64,000 nt of DNA from Smallanthus sonchifolius (taxonomy: Eukaryota; Streptophyta; Magnoliopsida; Asterales; Asteraceae). Under the pieces are notes generated by a model. That model had not been told where the DNA came from. It saw only the letters and a list, made by a program, of their open reading frames with translations, and did no database searches. The DNA lies in the NCBI GenBank assembly GCA_023525975.1, contig CM042032.1, forward strand, positions 76,344,260-76,408,259, given 5' to 3'. This document shows, one piece after another, positions 22,033-32,383 of this stretch (position 1 is its first letter; each line of letters opens with the position of its first letter). The translations under genes were made by a program, and so were the position numbers.

Positions 22033-22960
22033 AACTAAGAAGACAGCACACAACTCACACAAATTTACCTTTACCCTCTCTCTAACAAACTATGGCAACT
22101 GGAAAACAATGCTTGAGCCATTTCTAGTTAAAAATAACCTCTTTGGTTATATTGATGGATCTATTCCCTATCCAGCAAAATTCTTGGCCACTGGATCAAA
22201 TGCAGTTGCTGCCACAACAGAAATCCAAACTTCTCCACATGGCTATCCAATGATGCACATGTGCATAGGATTGTTATCTCTACAATTTCTGAATCTTCAT
22301 TTTCACATGTTCAACACACAACAGCTCGTTAACTATGGTTATCCCTTGAACGGGAATATGCTCCATACACTACTTCCAGATAGTACACTCTTAAGATACA
22401 ACTTCTTAAGCTTTAAATGAAAAGAGATGAAACTCCACTTACTTACCTCAGTTGTGCACAAAAGTGCTCTACTGCACTGGAAAACATTGGAGAATCAGCC
22501 AAATACAAAGACCTTGTTCTCTATATCATTTCACGGTTGCGTGAGGAATACAATGGCCTCAAATCCACCCTCCTTTCATGATCTTCTCCTCAGGCATTCA
22601 ATGAGCTTTATGGTCTTCTCAGTGATCATGATTATATGGTGACTAAGCTTCCACAACACATTGTAGCTAATGTCTTTGCTACCACTACAAACACTCCTGC
22701 TCAGTCACCACAACAACTTTTGGCTCTTCAACAGATGGCTTCTCAGCTTGGTTATCAGCATATGCCAAACTTGTCAGCAGCCACTCAGTTCCCTTGGGCC
22801 TTCTATGATGTTCTTCCTCCTAGCAACCGGGTAAACAACAATCGAGGACGACGGGGCTACTATCGTGTAAACACCAACAACAACATCAGAGGCCGCGGTC
22901 GTGGGGATAGCCATGGTCAATTTGCTTGGGCTTCTACTTAAGATATGATGTATGGTACTT
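22033..22960 (+). pseudogene. copia gag remnant with RG-rich segment
   Basis: Gag segments are spread over several frames: LTNYGNWKTMLEPFLVKNNL near 22083-22142, then GYIDGSIPYPAKFLATGSN, LVLYIISRLREEYNG (22515-22560) and a glutamine-rich QQLLALQQMASQLGYQHMPN at 22711-22770. Arginine/glycine-rich RGRRGYYR and RGRGRGDSHGQ follow (22843-22920). The last is typical of the region before the copia zinc knuckle. Frames change near 22230, 22420 and 22580. Confidence 0.8.
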
Positions 22961-23840
22961 GCATGGTATTGGTCACATTTCGTCTGATTGCCCAAACCGT
23001 GACCCATCAACTATTTGTGTCCGTCCTATGGCTAACATTACAGATACTCACTCTACTGCTGAGATAACATGGTACCCCGACACAGGAGCTAACAGTCATG
23101 TGACGCCGGATTTGGAAAGTCTTGACAATTTAGAGGCTTTGTATGGTAATAACTTTGTCCATGTTAGTGATTGTAAAGAACTCCATATACTTCATATTGA
23201 TTCCTCAAGAATTTCATATCCTCACAAATCTTTCTTTATATTTAACATTCTACACGTTCCCAATATAAAAAAAGAATCGTTTATGTATTCAAAAATTCTG
23301 TTTAGATAACACTGTCTTTTTTGAATTTCACTCTTCTTTTTTATTGTGAATGACGAGTCTACACGCATTATCCTCCTCATGGGCCCTAGTGAACATGGTC
23401 TCTACTCTCTTCGAGTCCCTAAGCTTCACACTCTCAATAAGACAACCTTCACTTCTATACGGGCCTCCTCTACTGGCGTCTTGGTCATCCACATCATCGT
23501 ATTTTGAATTTTATGTTTCAAATTGTTCTCTTCCTGTATTACAATCTCCTCTTCCATTTTATGTACTGCTAGTCATGTGGGAAAATCTACTTAATTGTCT
23601 TTTCCAAATTCTAACTTTCGTAGTTCAACTTTTCTTGACTTAATATACTGTGATGTTTGAGGCCCCGTCCCTGTTTTGTCTTCTGATGGCCATCGTTATT
23701 TCATGTTATGTGTCGATCATTTCTCTTGTCACATGTGGATTTTCCCATTAATTCAAATATTTGATGTTTACAACACATTTACAAACTTTTTTAACATGTT
23801 TGAACGTCAATTTAATACAAAAACAAAAAAAAATGTTTAA
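22926..23840 (+). pseudogene. copia protease and shortened integrase remnant
   Basis: A relic of the zinc-knuckle end (GHISSDCPNR, 22974-23003) is followed by the protease signature WYPDTGANSHVT (23071-23106); the active-site D-T-G is present. Protease text continues to about 23300 (LHVPNIKKE), where a stop cuts it. Traces of the integrase follow at 23640-23850 (CDV, RPVLSSDGHRYFMLCVDHF, then F.CHMWIFPL). The rest of the integrase is deleted, which brings the RT region close. Confidence 0.7.
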
Positions 23841-24084
23841 ACGGATTGGGGTGGTGAATTTAGACCTTTAACATGCTTTTTCACCTCCTTTGTCATTATT
23901 CACAAATTATCTTGTCCTTAACAAACCAACACTTCCCCTTCTACACAATCATCCCCTTCACCTCAACCACATCTTCCACCACCTCGTGTCCCTTACAGTC
24001 TTTTTGCTAATTATACAACCAATTCCTCTATACCACGTTTTGAGCACCCATCCTTTACCATTTCAAATCAACAACTAGAGTGGC

Positions 24085-25493
24085 GTTAAGCCATGACTGA
24101 TGAATTTATAGCACTTATTAAAAATGGAACATGGCCTTTAGTTCCTCTGATTGCAAGTGGGTTTATAGGTTAAAGAAGGAACAACATGGTGCAGTTACTC
24201 GCTACAAAGCTCGTCTTAAGGCAAAGGGCTTTCGACAACAACCAGGGGTTGATTTCAATGAAAATTTTAGTCCTGTTATGAAAACTACTACTATTAGGGT
24301 GGTTCTATCCCTTGTTGTTACAAAGAAATAGCCTCTTCGTCAGCTAGAGGTGCATAATGCCTTCTTACATGTTGACTTTACAAAGAAGGTGTCCTCAAGT
24401 AACCACAAGGCTTTGTTGATCCCAAACAATCGAATCATGTAATTTTACTACACAAGTCCCTATACGGCCTCAGACAGGCTCCACGGGCATGGTTTCACTG
24501 TTTGTCACAAGCCCTTCACAAACTGAGTTTACTGGATCGAAGACCGATCCTTCCCTATTTACTTACAAGTCTGGAACACACTTATTTACATTCTAGTTTA
24601 TGTTGATGACATCATTGTCACTGGTAAAAATACCAAGGCAGTCGACAGAGTTATCCACCACCTCGGCAAAGACTTTGCCCTCAAGGATCTTGGCAACCCG
24701 GACTACTTTCTAGGAATTGCAATTGTTCCACATGGGCGGAATATTCTTCTCTCTCTCAGAAGAAATACATATCCGAGGTTATTCAGTAAGCCGGTAAAGT
24801 ATCACCAGATCATCGGGGATCTTCAATACGTCACTCTATCCATACAAGATATTACTTTTGTTGTAAACAAAGTGTGTCAGTACACGCACGCCCAGCCAGA
24901 GAACCACTGGTCTGGTGTCAAACGCATTATTTGCTACTTAAAATGTACTATTGATTACGGTTTACTAATTCGGCACAACTCTAGGTCCCAACTTCAGACC
25001 TTCACTGATGTTTATTGGCAAGGAACCTCACCTATTTCAACCATTCATGCCTGGTTATCCGGATGACCGTCGGTCCACGGAGGGATTTGCTATCTATTTA
25101 GGCTATAATCTTATTTCCTTGACCACACGAAATTAGAAAACAGTTACTTGGCCATCCATAGAGTCTGAATACAAAGCCCTAGCTAATATTGTTGCTGAAC
25201 TGACCTGGTTAGAAGCTCTACTAAGAGAACTCGGGGTAGACATGGCATCTGCTCCCAATCCCTGATGTGACAATCTTTGTTCAACCTATCTTGCAGCTAA
25301 TCATGTGTTTCATGCCAGAACAAAACACATTGAAGTGGACTTTCACTTTGCCAGAGAAAGAATTGCTCAAGCAAAACTTTGTGAGCAGTTTTTATCTATA
25401 GGGGATCAGACCGCAGACATTTTCACAAAACCATTGCTGACTCAAAGATTCACGTTTTTACGTTCTAAGCTACAGGTCGCTCCCCGTCCTTAG
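24085..25493 (+). pseudogene. copia RT and RNase H remnant
   Basis: RT motifs: CKWVYRLKKEQHGAVTRYKA (24151-24210), RLKAKGFRQQPGVDFNENFS (24210-24270), SLYGLRQAPRAWF (24459-24497), YVDDIIVTG (24599-24625) with both catalytic aspartates, and LKDLGNPDYFLGI (24683-24720). RNase H follows: WSGVKRIICYLKCTIDYGL (24907-24963), SEYKALAN (25166-25190), RTKHIEVDFHFARE (25318-25359) and the copia end motif QTADIFTKPL (25408-25437). Several frameshifts and stops (near 24331, 24780, 25064, 25264) break it. Confidence 0.85.
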
Positions 25494-25505
25494 CTTTCGG
25501 AGGAG

Positions 25506-25553
25506 TATTAGATCACATTGTAATTAGTCTATAGTTGAGGATAGTTTATGTAT
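25506..25553 (+). mobile_element. Truncated 3' LTR of the copia element
   Basis: TATTAGATCACATTGTAATT and the following 28 bases match the 5' LTR at 20554. It follows a purine-rich CTTTCGGAGGAG tract. Identity ends near 25553. Confidence 0.85.
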
Positions 25554-26086
25554 ATCCGTATTATAATAAATAAGGATCTAGGAGGACACGTATATCGTGT
25601 TCATATGATCTCAATTTATGATTTCCTGCTCTTTTTACCTCTTCCATCATCTCTTCCAATTTGAAAAGTTTTCATATTTAAATCAGTAAAATATGTAAAC
25701 TTTCCATAAAATATAACAAAATATATATAAAAAAATATAATATAATGGTTTGGCTAAAAATAAAACAGGTCGACTAAGGTTAACGATTCAAAAGTCAGTA
25801 AAAGTATATTTTTATTAAAGAAAGACTTCAAAAATAATTATGTGACGTGATATTTTGTAGACTTTTTTTTTTATGTATTTAAAATCATTAATCATTATGT
25901 GTTAATCATTAATCAAGTAGCTCATGCTGTCATGTGTTATAATTATAACTTCTTAAAATTCTTTTTCTTTCGTTTCTTTTCATTTTCAATATTATTGCTT
26001 TATTATTTATTTAAAACTTAATATATCGTTTTACAATTCTTAAATCTTCATTACTAACTATTTAATTTTTTTCTTTATTCAACCCA
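25554..26086. other. AT-rich intergenic DNA, nothing recognised
   Basis: No gene, LTR or inverted-repeat end is evident in these 530 bp. Confidence 0.6.
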
Positions 26087-26091
26087 TGTAA

Positions 26092-26338
26092 TGTTATGAT
26101 ATCGAGAATGATTGCTAGAAACAAGCGAAAATGATAAACGAGAGAAAGAAATGAGAGAGAATGATTGGGGGTAAAACTGAAATAATTTTATTGATAACTT
26201 GAATAATGTTACAAAGAAGCTATTTATAGACAAAACAAGAAAAGCTAACTAACAAACTACTGAACCGGGCGAACTAATTAAGTTCGCCCCTATACTAAAC
26301 AAGCGAATTTAATAAGTTCGCTACTAAGTTCGCCAACA
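26092..26338 (-). mobile_element. 3' LTR of the copia element, with three palindrome copies
   Basis: On the - strand it begins TGTTGGCGAACTTAG and ends ...TCATAACA. It carries GGCGAACTAATTAAGTTCGC (within 26267-26289), AGCGAATTTAATAAGTTCGC (26302-26321) and a half site at 26326-26334. The 5' LTR has only one such palindrome. Confidence 0.9.
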
Positions 26339-26359
26339 CCCCCGCGTATACAACCCCAA

Positions 26360-27030
26360 CTTGGAAATGATATCAGAATGCGGTTGACCAGTCAAACAGG
26401 AGTGAGATTATCAAGCCTAAAATCCACAAACAACCGAGTCAACCAAGCAAGTTCCTGTGTGACACGGCGAAGAGAACGATATTCAGCTTTAGCAGAACTA
26501 AGAGAAACAGTAGCTTCTTTCTTGGATTTCCAAGAAATAGGACTGCTCCCAAGAGAAATAAAATAGCCACTGACAGAACGCCGAGTATTAGGGCAGACTG
26601 CCCAATTAGAATCACATTAAGCAGACAAAGACATATCAGGATTATCATCAAAGAACAACCCTTGAGAACAAGTGCCTTTGACATACCGAAGAGTATGCCA
26701 CGCAACATCCCAATGAGGAACACGCAGATCACTCATAAACTGGCTGAGAAACTGAACCGCAAAATCAAGATCTGGTCTAGTATGAGTGAGATAATTGAGT
26801 TTACCAACAAGGCGACGATAGACCAAAGGGTCATCAAGAACTTGGCCTTCGTTGAGCTTGAGTTGTAAATGCAAAGGCAAAGGAGACGAAACAGAAGAAA
26901 CATCGTCTGTAGGAAACTCAGTCAACAAATCTTTCGCAAACTTACGTTGAGTCATGATAAGACTAGAAGGAGATTTAAGAACTTCAATGCTCAGAAAATA
27001 GTTAAGACTGCCAAGATCCTTGATCTGAAA
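26360..27030 (-). pseudogene. copia RT end and RNase H
   Basis: - strand frame 26955-26617 reads MTQRKFAKDLLTEF ... VYRRLVGKLNYLTHTRPDL, the conserved RT-connection region, then WHTLRYVKGT. A stop at 26617 is followed, in the next frames, by RNase H text SVSGYFISLGSSPISWKSKK and SSAEAEYRSL (to about 26440). The frame is broken by a stop and frameshifts, and its upstream half lies beyond the solo LTR at 28919. Confidence 0.85.
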
Positions 27031-27035
27031 TGTGG

Positions 27036-27291
27036 TGTAATATCCGTACTTTCCACATCATCGTTTATTTACATTCTGTACCCTTGTACTTTCATTTTTG
27101 AATCCATTGTAACCCGAGACTTATGATCAATGAATTTATTGGATTTATTCAATTACATGTTTACAACATACATTACATTTATACATATGCAAGACAACAT
27201 CATACGCGCAATATTACAAAATTATATATTACAAACACGCGTTTCACTTTTTTTACATTTATATTCTCGTTTCACGTCCATACACGCTCGG

Positions 27292-27341
<50 letters not shown>

Positions 27342-28918
27342 CATTATTATCATTAGTACTATTATTATTATTATTTCATTTTTTTCCTTTTTAAAAAAGA
27401 ATCACCTCTCTTTCAACCACCAACTCTCAACTAACTCATTTAATACCCCAAACCCTAATCCACATTTATAAATACCCACTCCCTTTCACTCCTCCACCCT
27501 TACACCCTCCAAATTCTCTCACAAATCTCTCCAAGTGCTCCATTTCTTCCAAGATTTTTGACAGAATTTTATAAGGTAAAAACCTTATTTTTCTTCAAGT
27601 TTCTTCCTTTTTTTTCTTAACAATTCTTCCTTCACCCTCTTGGATAAACCTCTAGGATCTTATCATTTGTTTACCTTGGTAAACATCTAAGATAAGTCAC
27701 CATTTGAAGTCCAAGTTGTGGTCTTTCAACTAACATTTCTTCTTCTTCATGTTCTTGTTTGGATATTTTACATCTAGTTGTGGTAAAACCAAACCAAGCC
27801 TCCATCAAAATTATATGATGGAAGCCTTGTGCTAAGGTATTTGGATGAAGTAGATGAACATAGGATCATCTACCATAAGACATCCAATAGCCACAAGGTG
27901 TTCAAATCCTATACATAAATATTATAAATAAATCTAACAAGGTTTGTGGATTTCCCAACCTTTCTCTTGGCCACTTCAAGTGGTATATTACTAACTATAC
28001 TAACTTTTGACCATCCGAATTCCTAACTAAGTTAGGGGTTTGTGTTTCAGTCCGCCGTCGGCGATGCATGACCAACTTGATACTATTATACATATATATT
28101 ATTTATTATTTCTTCTCCACCGAACTTATGCCTACGTTACCTTTTAGGTTAACCGGCATTCCCGACTCTTCACCTTCCCGTTCATCCTTTCGTTACCACG
28201 CCAAACCGTGAGTTTCATACTTGCCCCTTTTACATTTTTGCACTTTGGGACTTGAAAACATGTACATATTCAAAACACATACACTACAAGATTCACACTT
28301 TATTCAAACACAATTCATTAACATGCTCATGTGACAACAACTTGACTACATGCTTAAATACAACTTGTTAATACAATAGTTCATTAATTCTTGCAAAACC
28401 GCACTTAACAAGTGTAGCGCTATAGGATTGACACCCGTCAGCTTTTCGTTACCTTTATGGAGCCCCCGATCTTGTTATGTTATTTATTCTACTAGTATTC
28501 TTTGGATGCTAGGTATGCTATGTCAACAATAGGTTTGAACTATATCATTACAAATTGTATGAACATTAGTAAAGTATGTCTATGCATGTGAATGGTTGCT
28601 TTAAACATGATTATTATATGTATGAAACTTGTATGAACTCACCAACTTTATTGTTGATCAAATATTATTTTACATGTGTTTCAGAAGATGTTTGATGCTA
28701 CCATGGAAATGGAATCTAGGGACTTTGCCTTAGATATCAAATTTAAATATTTTTGTCTTTTGTTTATCAATGTATTTCCTTTAATTGAAACAATTGTATT
28801 TGAAATTCTTAGTTTAATGAAATCGGTTAAATTTATATTTCAACAATAGTGCCACGATGCCTTTGAACAATCCTACACGTCACGTTCGGTGATTCCGCGC
28901 GCCGAATGGGTTGTGACA
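27036..28918 (+). mobile_element. Solo LTR (Ty3/gypsy-like) inside the copia element
   Basis: The 1883-bp sequence begins TGTAATATCCGTACTT and ends GGGTTGTGACA, with the exact 5-bp TSD TGTGG on both sides (27031-27035, 28919-28923). It joins copia RT coding on either side. It has a good TATA box (TATAAATA, 27467-27474) and no internal protein domains. Solo LTRs arise by recombination between the two LTRs of a full element. The family is inferred from length and end sequence. Confidence 0.92.
27292..27376. repeat. (ATT)n microsatellite within the solo LTR
   Basis: About 26 ATT units with few interruptions (GTATT, CATT). The frames through it give poly-Tyr or poly-Ile and are not genes. Confidence 0.95.
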
Positions 28919-28923
28919 TGTGG

Positions 28924-29400
28924 AATGTAAGAAAGCCTTCAAAGCAGACATCTCCTGTTCATTATTACCAGTAAGGAGAATGTCATCAACATAAACAGCC
29001 ACATGAACAACATAATCTCCCATTGTCTTAGAAAATAAGGAATAATCATTGGGAAAGCGCATATAGCCTTTTGTCTTAAGAGCATCAGAAAGCTTTTCAT
29101 ACCATTGCCTTGAAGCTTGCTTTAAACCATAAAAAGACTTCTTTAGCTTAAGAACATGATCAGGAGAGGATAAAGGCATGCCAGGAGGAGAAGCATATAA
29201 ATGTCTTCATCAAGATCACCATGTAAGAAAGCAATATTGACATCCAATTTATATAAACCCCAATGTCGTTTAGTGGCAACAACAATGAGACTACGAATAG
29301 TATTCATTTTAACGACAGGAGAAAAAGTCTCATTATAATCAATACCTGCTTTCTGAGTATCTCCATGAACAACCAAACGGGCTTTGCAATGTTCAACGGT
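28924..29400 (-). pseudogene. copia reverse transcriptase core
   Basis: - strand text runs from KAGIDYNETFSPVVKMNTIR (about 29355-29296) through YKLDVNIAFLHGDLDEDIYM to a frameshift near 29190, then LKLKKSFYGLKQASRQWYEK (29150-29091), DYVVHVAVYVDDILLTGNNE with the catalytic YVDD (about 28975-28985) and LKAFLHST, where the solo LTR begins. The order is a normal copia RT. At least one frameshift and the insertion break it. Confidence 0.88.
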
Positions 29401-29424
29401 GCCATCAGCATTATACTTGACTTT

Positions 29425-30300
29425 TTACACCCATTTGCACTTAATTGCCTTCTTAACCTTAGGTAAATGCATAACCTCCCAAGTTTGATTACATTCTAAG
29501 GCATTAAACTCCTTAGTCATAACCTCTTGCCAAGCAGGATGTTTAGCAGCCTCCTGATAAGAAGAAGGTTCCTGAACATAATCAAGATTGAGAAGGAGCT
29601 GCTGAGAATCAGGAGAAAGATCAGCAAGATTAACAAAATGAGAAGCTTGGCAAGCACTCGACAAAGTATGAAAACAAGATGAATCAACAGAAGCAGCAGA
29701 ATTACAAACATAATCCTGCAGACAAGAAGGAGGAACAGAAGTACGAGAAGATCTCCTGAGCTCCGGAGGTGGAGGAGGAGGAACATGAGAAACAGTAGGA
29801 GGAGTGTAATCAACTTCAGGAGCAACCGAATAAGATGAAGGAACGGCAGCTGGATCTGTCTCCTCAAACAAATCATTTAGTGAAGGGAACAAATAAGAAG
29901 GATCTGAAGAGTGTAAAGAAGGGAAAATGTGCTCAAGAAAAGTCACATCCCGAGAAACAAGAACTTGTCGAGTATAAAGATTATAGAGCTTGTAACCTTT
30001 CTTTCCAAAGGGATAGCCAATAAAAATACAAGCTTGAGCTCTAGGCTGAAACTTATCTTGTCCGGGTGTAGAACTAGAAGCATAACATAAACACCCAAAA
30101 GTACGAAGGTGGGTGTATGAAGGAGCTTTACCAAAGAGCATCTCAGAAGGAGATTTCCCCTTGAGAACCCGTGTGGGAAAAATATTAATCAAATGAGTAG
30201 CAGTGAGAACGCATTCACCCCAAAAAGTTATTGGTAACTTGGATTGAAACATAAGAGCACGAGCAGTTTCGAGAAGATGCTTAGGTTTACGTTCCACCAC
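29425..30300 (-). pseudogene. copia integrase C-terminal part and start of RT
   Basis: The 291-residue frame begins inside the integrase core: VERKPKHLLETARALMFQSK, then FWGECVLTATHLINIFPTR (residues about 25-44) and the copia-specific GKAPSYTHLRTFGCLCYAS (53-71) and ACIFIGYPFGKKGYKLYN. A proline/serine-rich linker (150-200) follows, then the RT start KHPAWQEVMTKEFNALECNQ and CKWV. It ends at a TAG near 29425, where RT normally continues. Confidence 0.88.
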
Positions 30301-30821
30301 CCCATTCTGTTGAGGAACCCTAGGACAAGTAGTCTGATGAATAATGCCCTTTTATTTAAAATATTCAGCATGATGAAAGCATTATCAGATCGAACACGCT
30401 TCACTTTGGTACTAAACTGAGTCTCAACCATCTCAATGAACCCTTGAAAAATAGTAAAGGCATTGCCTTTAGTTGTATGAGTCCAAGTAATTCTAGTAAA
30501 ATCATCAACAATGGTGAGAAAATATTTATATCCATCAAATGTAGTAGATCGATACGGTCCCCACGTATCAATATGAAAAAGATCAAACATTTGAGAACTG
30601 GATATACAACTAGAAGCAAAAGGCAGTTTATGATGTCTAGCCTTAGGACAAACAGAACAATCATCAATAGAACAATCATGTGCACCAGTAAAAACATTCA
30701 ATTGCTTAAGTTTGTACAAAGGTAGATGACCAAGACGAGTATGCCAAAGTTTCAAATAAACAATAGAATTACAGTGAGAAAAAGAATCAACTGTAACAGA
30801 GAAAAGTTTATTAGGATTCAA
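30228..30821 (-). pseudogene. copia integrase zinc-binding and catalytic core
   Basis: The frame reads LKLWHTRLGHLPLYKLKQLN with the H-H pair, CSVCPKARHHKLPF with the C-C pair, and DLFHIDTWGPYRSTTFDGYK with the first catalytic aspartate. Then FLTIVDDFTRITWTHTTKGN and VKRVRSDNA with the second aspartate follow. After SDNA the frame changes; the region of the catalytic glutamate is in the neighbouring frame at 30300. It is non-functional as a single gene. Confidence 0.88.
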
Positions 30822-30878
30822 AAGATAAAGTCCGTTGAGAAGATCTCCCAGAACTAACGGACTACTCAGCGAAGGGGC

Positions 30879-31300
30879 CTACAAGAAACAAGTAGTTTCA
30901 GAAAACCGCACAAGACCCTTTGTATCCCTACAAAGTTTGGGAACAGATAAAATATTGTGCTTGAACTGAGGCACAAAGAAGACATTAGAGATAGAAAACG
31001 TCTTGGTGAGATGAATTGTTCCGACCTGCGTAACAATTAAGACATGCCCATTTGGAAGAAGAACATAAACGGGCGAATTAAGCAATTGAACATCAGAAAG
31101 CAAATTGAAATCAAAGCACATATGATTACTTGCACCGGTATCAATGATCTAAGTAGTATCGACCGTAGTCGAATTGCAAGCAATAATACCTGCAAAATTT
31201 GCAAAGCTGAGTGGTTAAACAGTTGGAACACCACCCTAAACCCCAGAATTATGCTGAAGAAGTTGCAGTAAATTGTTATACTGTTCGGAAGATAAACCAG
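30879..31300 (-). pseudogene. copia protease remnant
   Basis: On the - strand, in the frame of 31121-30879, the text MCFDFNLLSDVQLL ... VYVLLPNGHVLIVTQVGTIH ... SNVFFVPQFKHNILSVPKLC is the usual copia protease/GAG-pre-integrase stretch. Just upstream (31155-31120) the active-site region DTGASNHM is readable across a stop (near 31149). The active-site Asp appears present but the frame is interrupted. Confidence 0.75.
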
Positions 31301-31308
31301 TAGGAGCA

Positions 31309-31681
31309 CTAGAAGTAGGAACAGTAACCCCTAGCATCAGAAACAGCATTTGCAGCAGCTTTTGGTTTAGTAAATTTGAAGTCTTTGGGAAACCCAATTA
31401 AACGATAACATTTGCTAGCATCATGTCCCGGTTTCTTGCAATGAGAACAAACAGAACCTTTTCGAGCACTAGAATTCTTCGGTACCTGCACAGAAGCAAT
31501 CATAGAAGCATTCGAATGCAGAGCCGTCAAAAGTTTTAGAAACGAATAAGAGACCCGAATGATCAGATGAATGTAAGAACATAGGATTAAAAGAATCCAC
31601 AGGGACAACTGGGGAAGCAGAAGTAGTAGACATGACAAGAGAAAACGAAATTGAAATAGGCGAACTTGCTAAGTTCGCCAA
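31309..31681 (-). pseudogene. copia gag with internal deletion
   Basis: The start is an ATG at 31633-31631 (MSTTSASPVVPVDSFNPMFL, then HSSDHSGLLFVSKTFDGSAF). In another frame a zinc knuckle follows soon (CSHCKKPGHDASKCYRLIGF, about 31450-31391). Most of the capsid domain between them is missing: only about 160 bases separate the parts, where intact gags need several hundred. The palindromes at 31659-31726 lie just upstream of the ATG. Confidence 0.8.
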
Positions 31682-31726
31682 GAGGCGAACTTGCTAAGTT
31701 CGCCAAGAAGCGAACTTAAGTTCGCT
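31659..31726. repeat. Three tandem palindromes in the copia leader, core GCGAACTTGCTAAGTTCGC
   Basis: Two perfect copies (31659-31679 and 31684-31704, 25-bp period, 9-bp arms with loop GCT) are followed by AGCGAACTTAAGTTCGCT (31709-31726). They lie 26-93 bases upstream of the gag ATG on the - strand. Half sites (AAGTTCGCC, GCGAAC) continue to about 31790. Confidence 0.95.
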
Positions 31727-32020
31727 TAGAAGGAAGAAGAACAAGTTCGCCCGTAACTGACAATCTGAAGAACAAGTTCGCCTGCGCGAACAGAAAAACA
31801 CGAAAACGAGCCAGAAATCATCATAACTCAAAATCAGAAACGTATATGAAGAAATCCAACCGTGGGTATGATCAGAATCATAAAAGGAATGTTTTGAACG
31901 GATCAAAACATGAAACGAACCCTAATCGACACGAAAAATGAGAAAACGAATGAAAAAACGAAGAACGGGTGCGGAAAACAGAAGAAAATCACATAATCGA
32001 GCATAGATGCTCTGATACCA

Positions 32021-32221
32021 TGTTATGATATTGAGAATGATTGCTAGAAACAAGCGAGAATGATAAACGAGAGAAAGAAATGAGAGAGAATAATTGAGGG
32101 TAAAACTGAAATGATTTGATTGATAACTTGAATAATGTTACAAAGAAGCTATTTATAGACAAAACAAGAAAAGCTAACTAACAAACTACTGAACCGGGCG
32201 AAATAATTAAGTTCGCCAACA
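32021..32221 (-). mobile_element. 5' LTR of the copia element
   Basis: The 201-bp LTR is closely similar to 26092-26338 but lacks a 46-bp block, so it has one palindrome (32207 region, GCGAAATAATTAAGTTCGC). The primer site lies directly inside it at 32020. Confidence 0.92.
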
Positions 32222-32241
32222 TGTAATACATGAGTTTCTAA

Positions 32242-32383
32242 TCTTTTTTTAATGGCAAATCTACCCTACTACTACTCCTAAATTACACCAAATAGTTCAA
32301 CTAATGCTTGGGTTTGAACTCAAGACCTTTTATCTAAGAGGCAAGAACCTCTATGAAGTGAGCTAGTATCACATTGACGGTTA
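32242..32383 (-). mobile_element. tRNA-derived SINE-like insertion
   Basis: On the - strand the order is CAATGTGATACTAGCTCACT (A-box-like region), GGTCTTGAGTTCAAACCCA (good B box, near 32315-32333) and an A-rich end (T-run at 32243-32251 on the + strand). The TSD is unclear. Confidence 0.6.

Larger units (their letters stand above)
20554..25553 (+). mobile_element. Decayed Ty1/copia element with truncated 3' LTR
   Basis: 5' LTR about 20554-20680 (TATTAGATCACATTG), a primer-site relic TAGTATTAGAGCC at 20683-20695, a leader of about 1.3 kb, gag, short protease and integrase remains, RT, RNase H and a 3' LTR start at 25506. The 3' LTR matches the 5' LTR for only about 48 bp and then switches to unrelated sequence near 25554. 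All coding parts are broken. Its gag and LTRs resemble those of the element at 16185. Confidence 0.85.
26092..32221 (-). mobile_element. Ty1/copia element split by a solo LTR
   Basis: LTRs at 26092-26338 (3' LTR, 247 bp) and 32021-32221 (5' LTR, 201 bp) are flanked by the exact 5-bp TSD TGTAA (26087-26091, 32222-32226). The primer site on the - strand is TGGTATCAGAGC (32020-32009), initiator-Met type. The polypurine tract is GCGGGGG next to 26338. Gag, protease, integrase, RT and RNase H remains lie in order on the - strand. A gypsy solo LTR (27036-28918) interrupts RT. Without it the element is about 4.2 kb. The two LTRs differ by a 46-bp block that contains palindromes. Confidence 0.92.

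Noticed and set aside
27123..27471. Two frames ending in poly-Tyr or poly-Ile
   Set aside because: They come from the (ATT)n microsatellite in a solo LTR.
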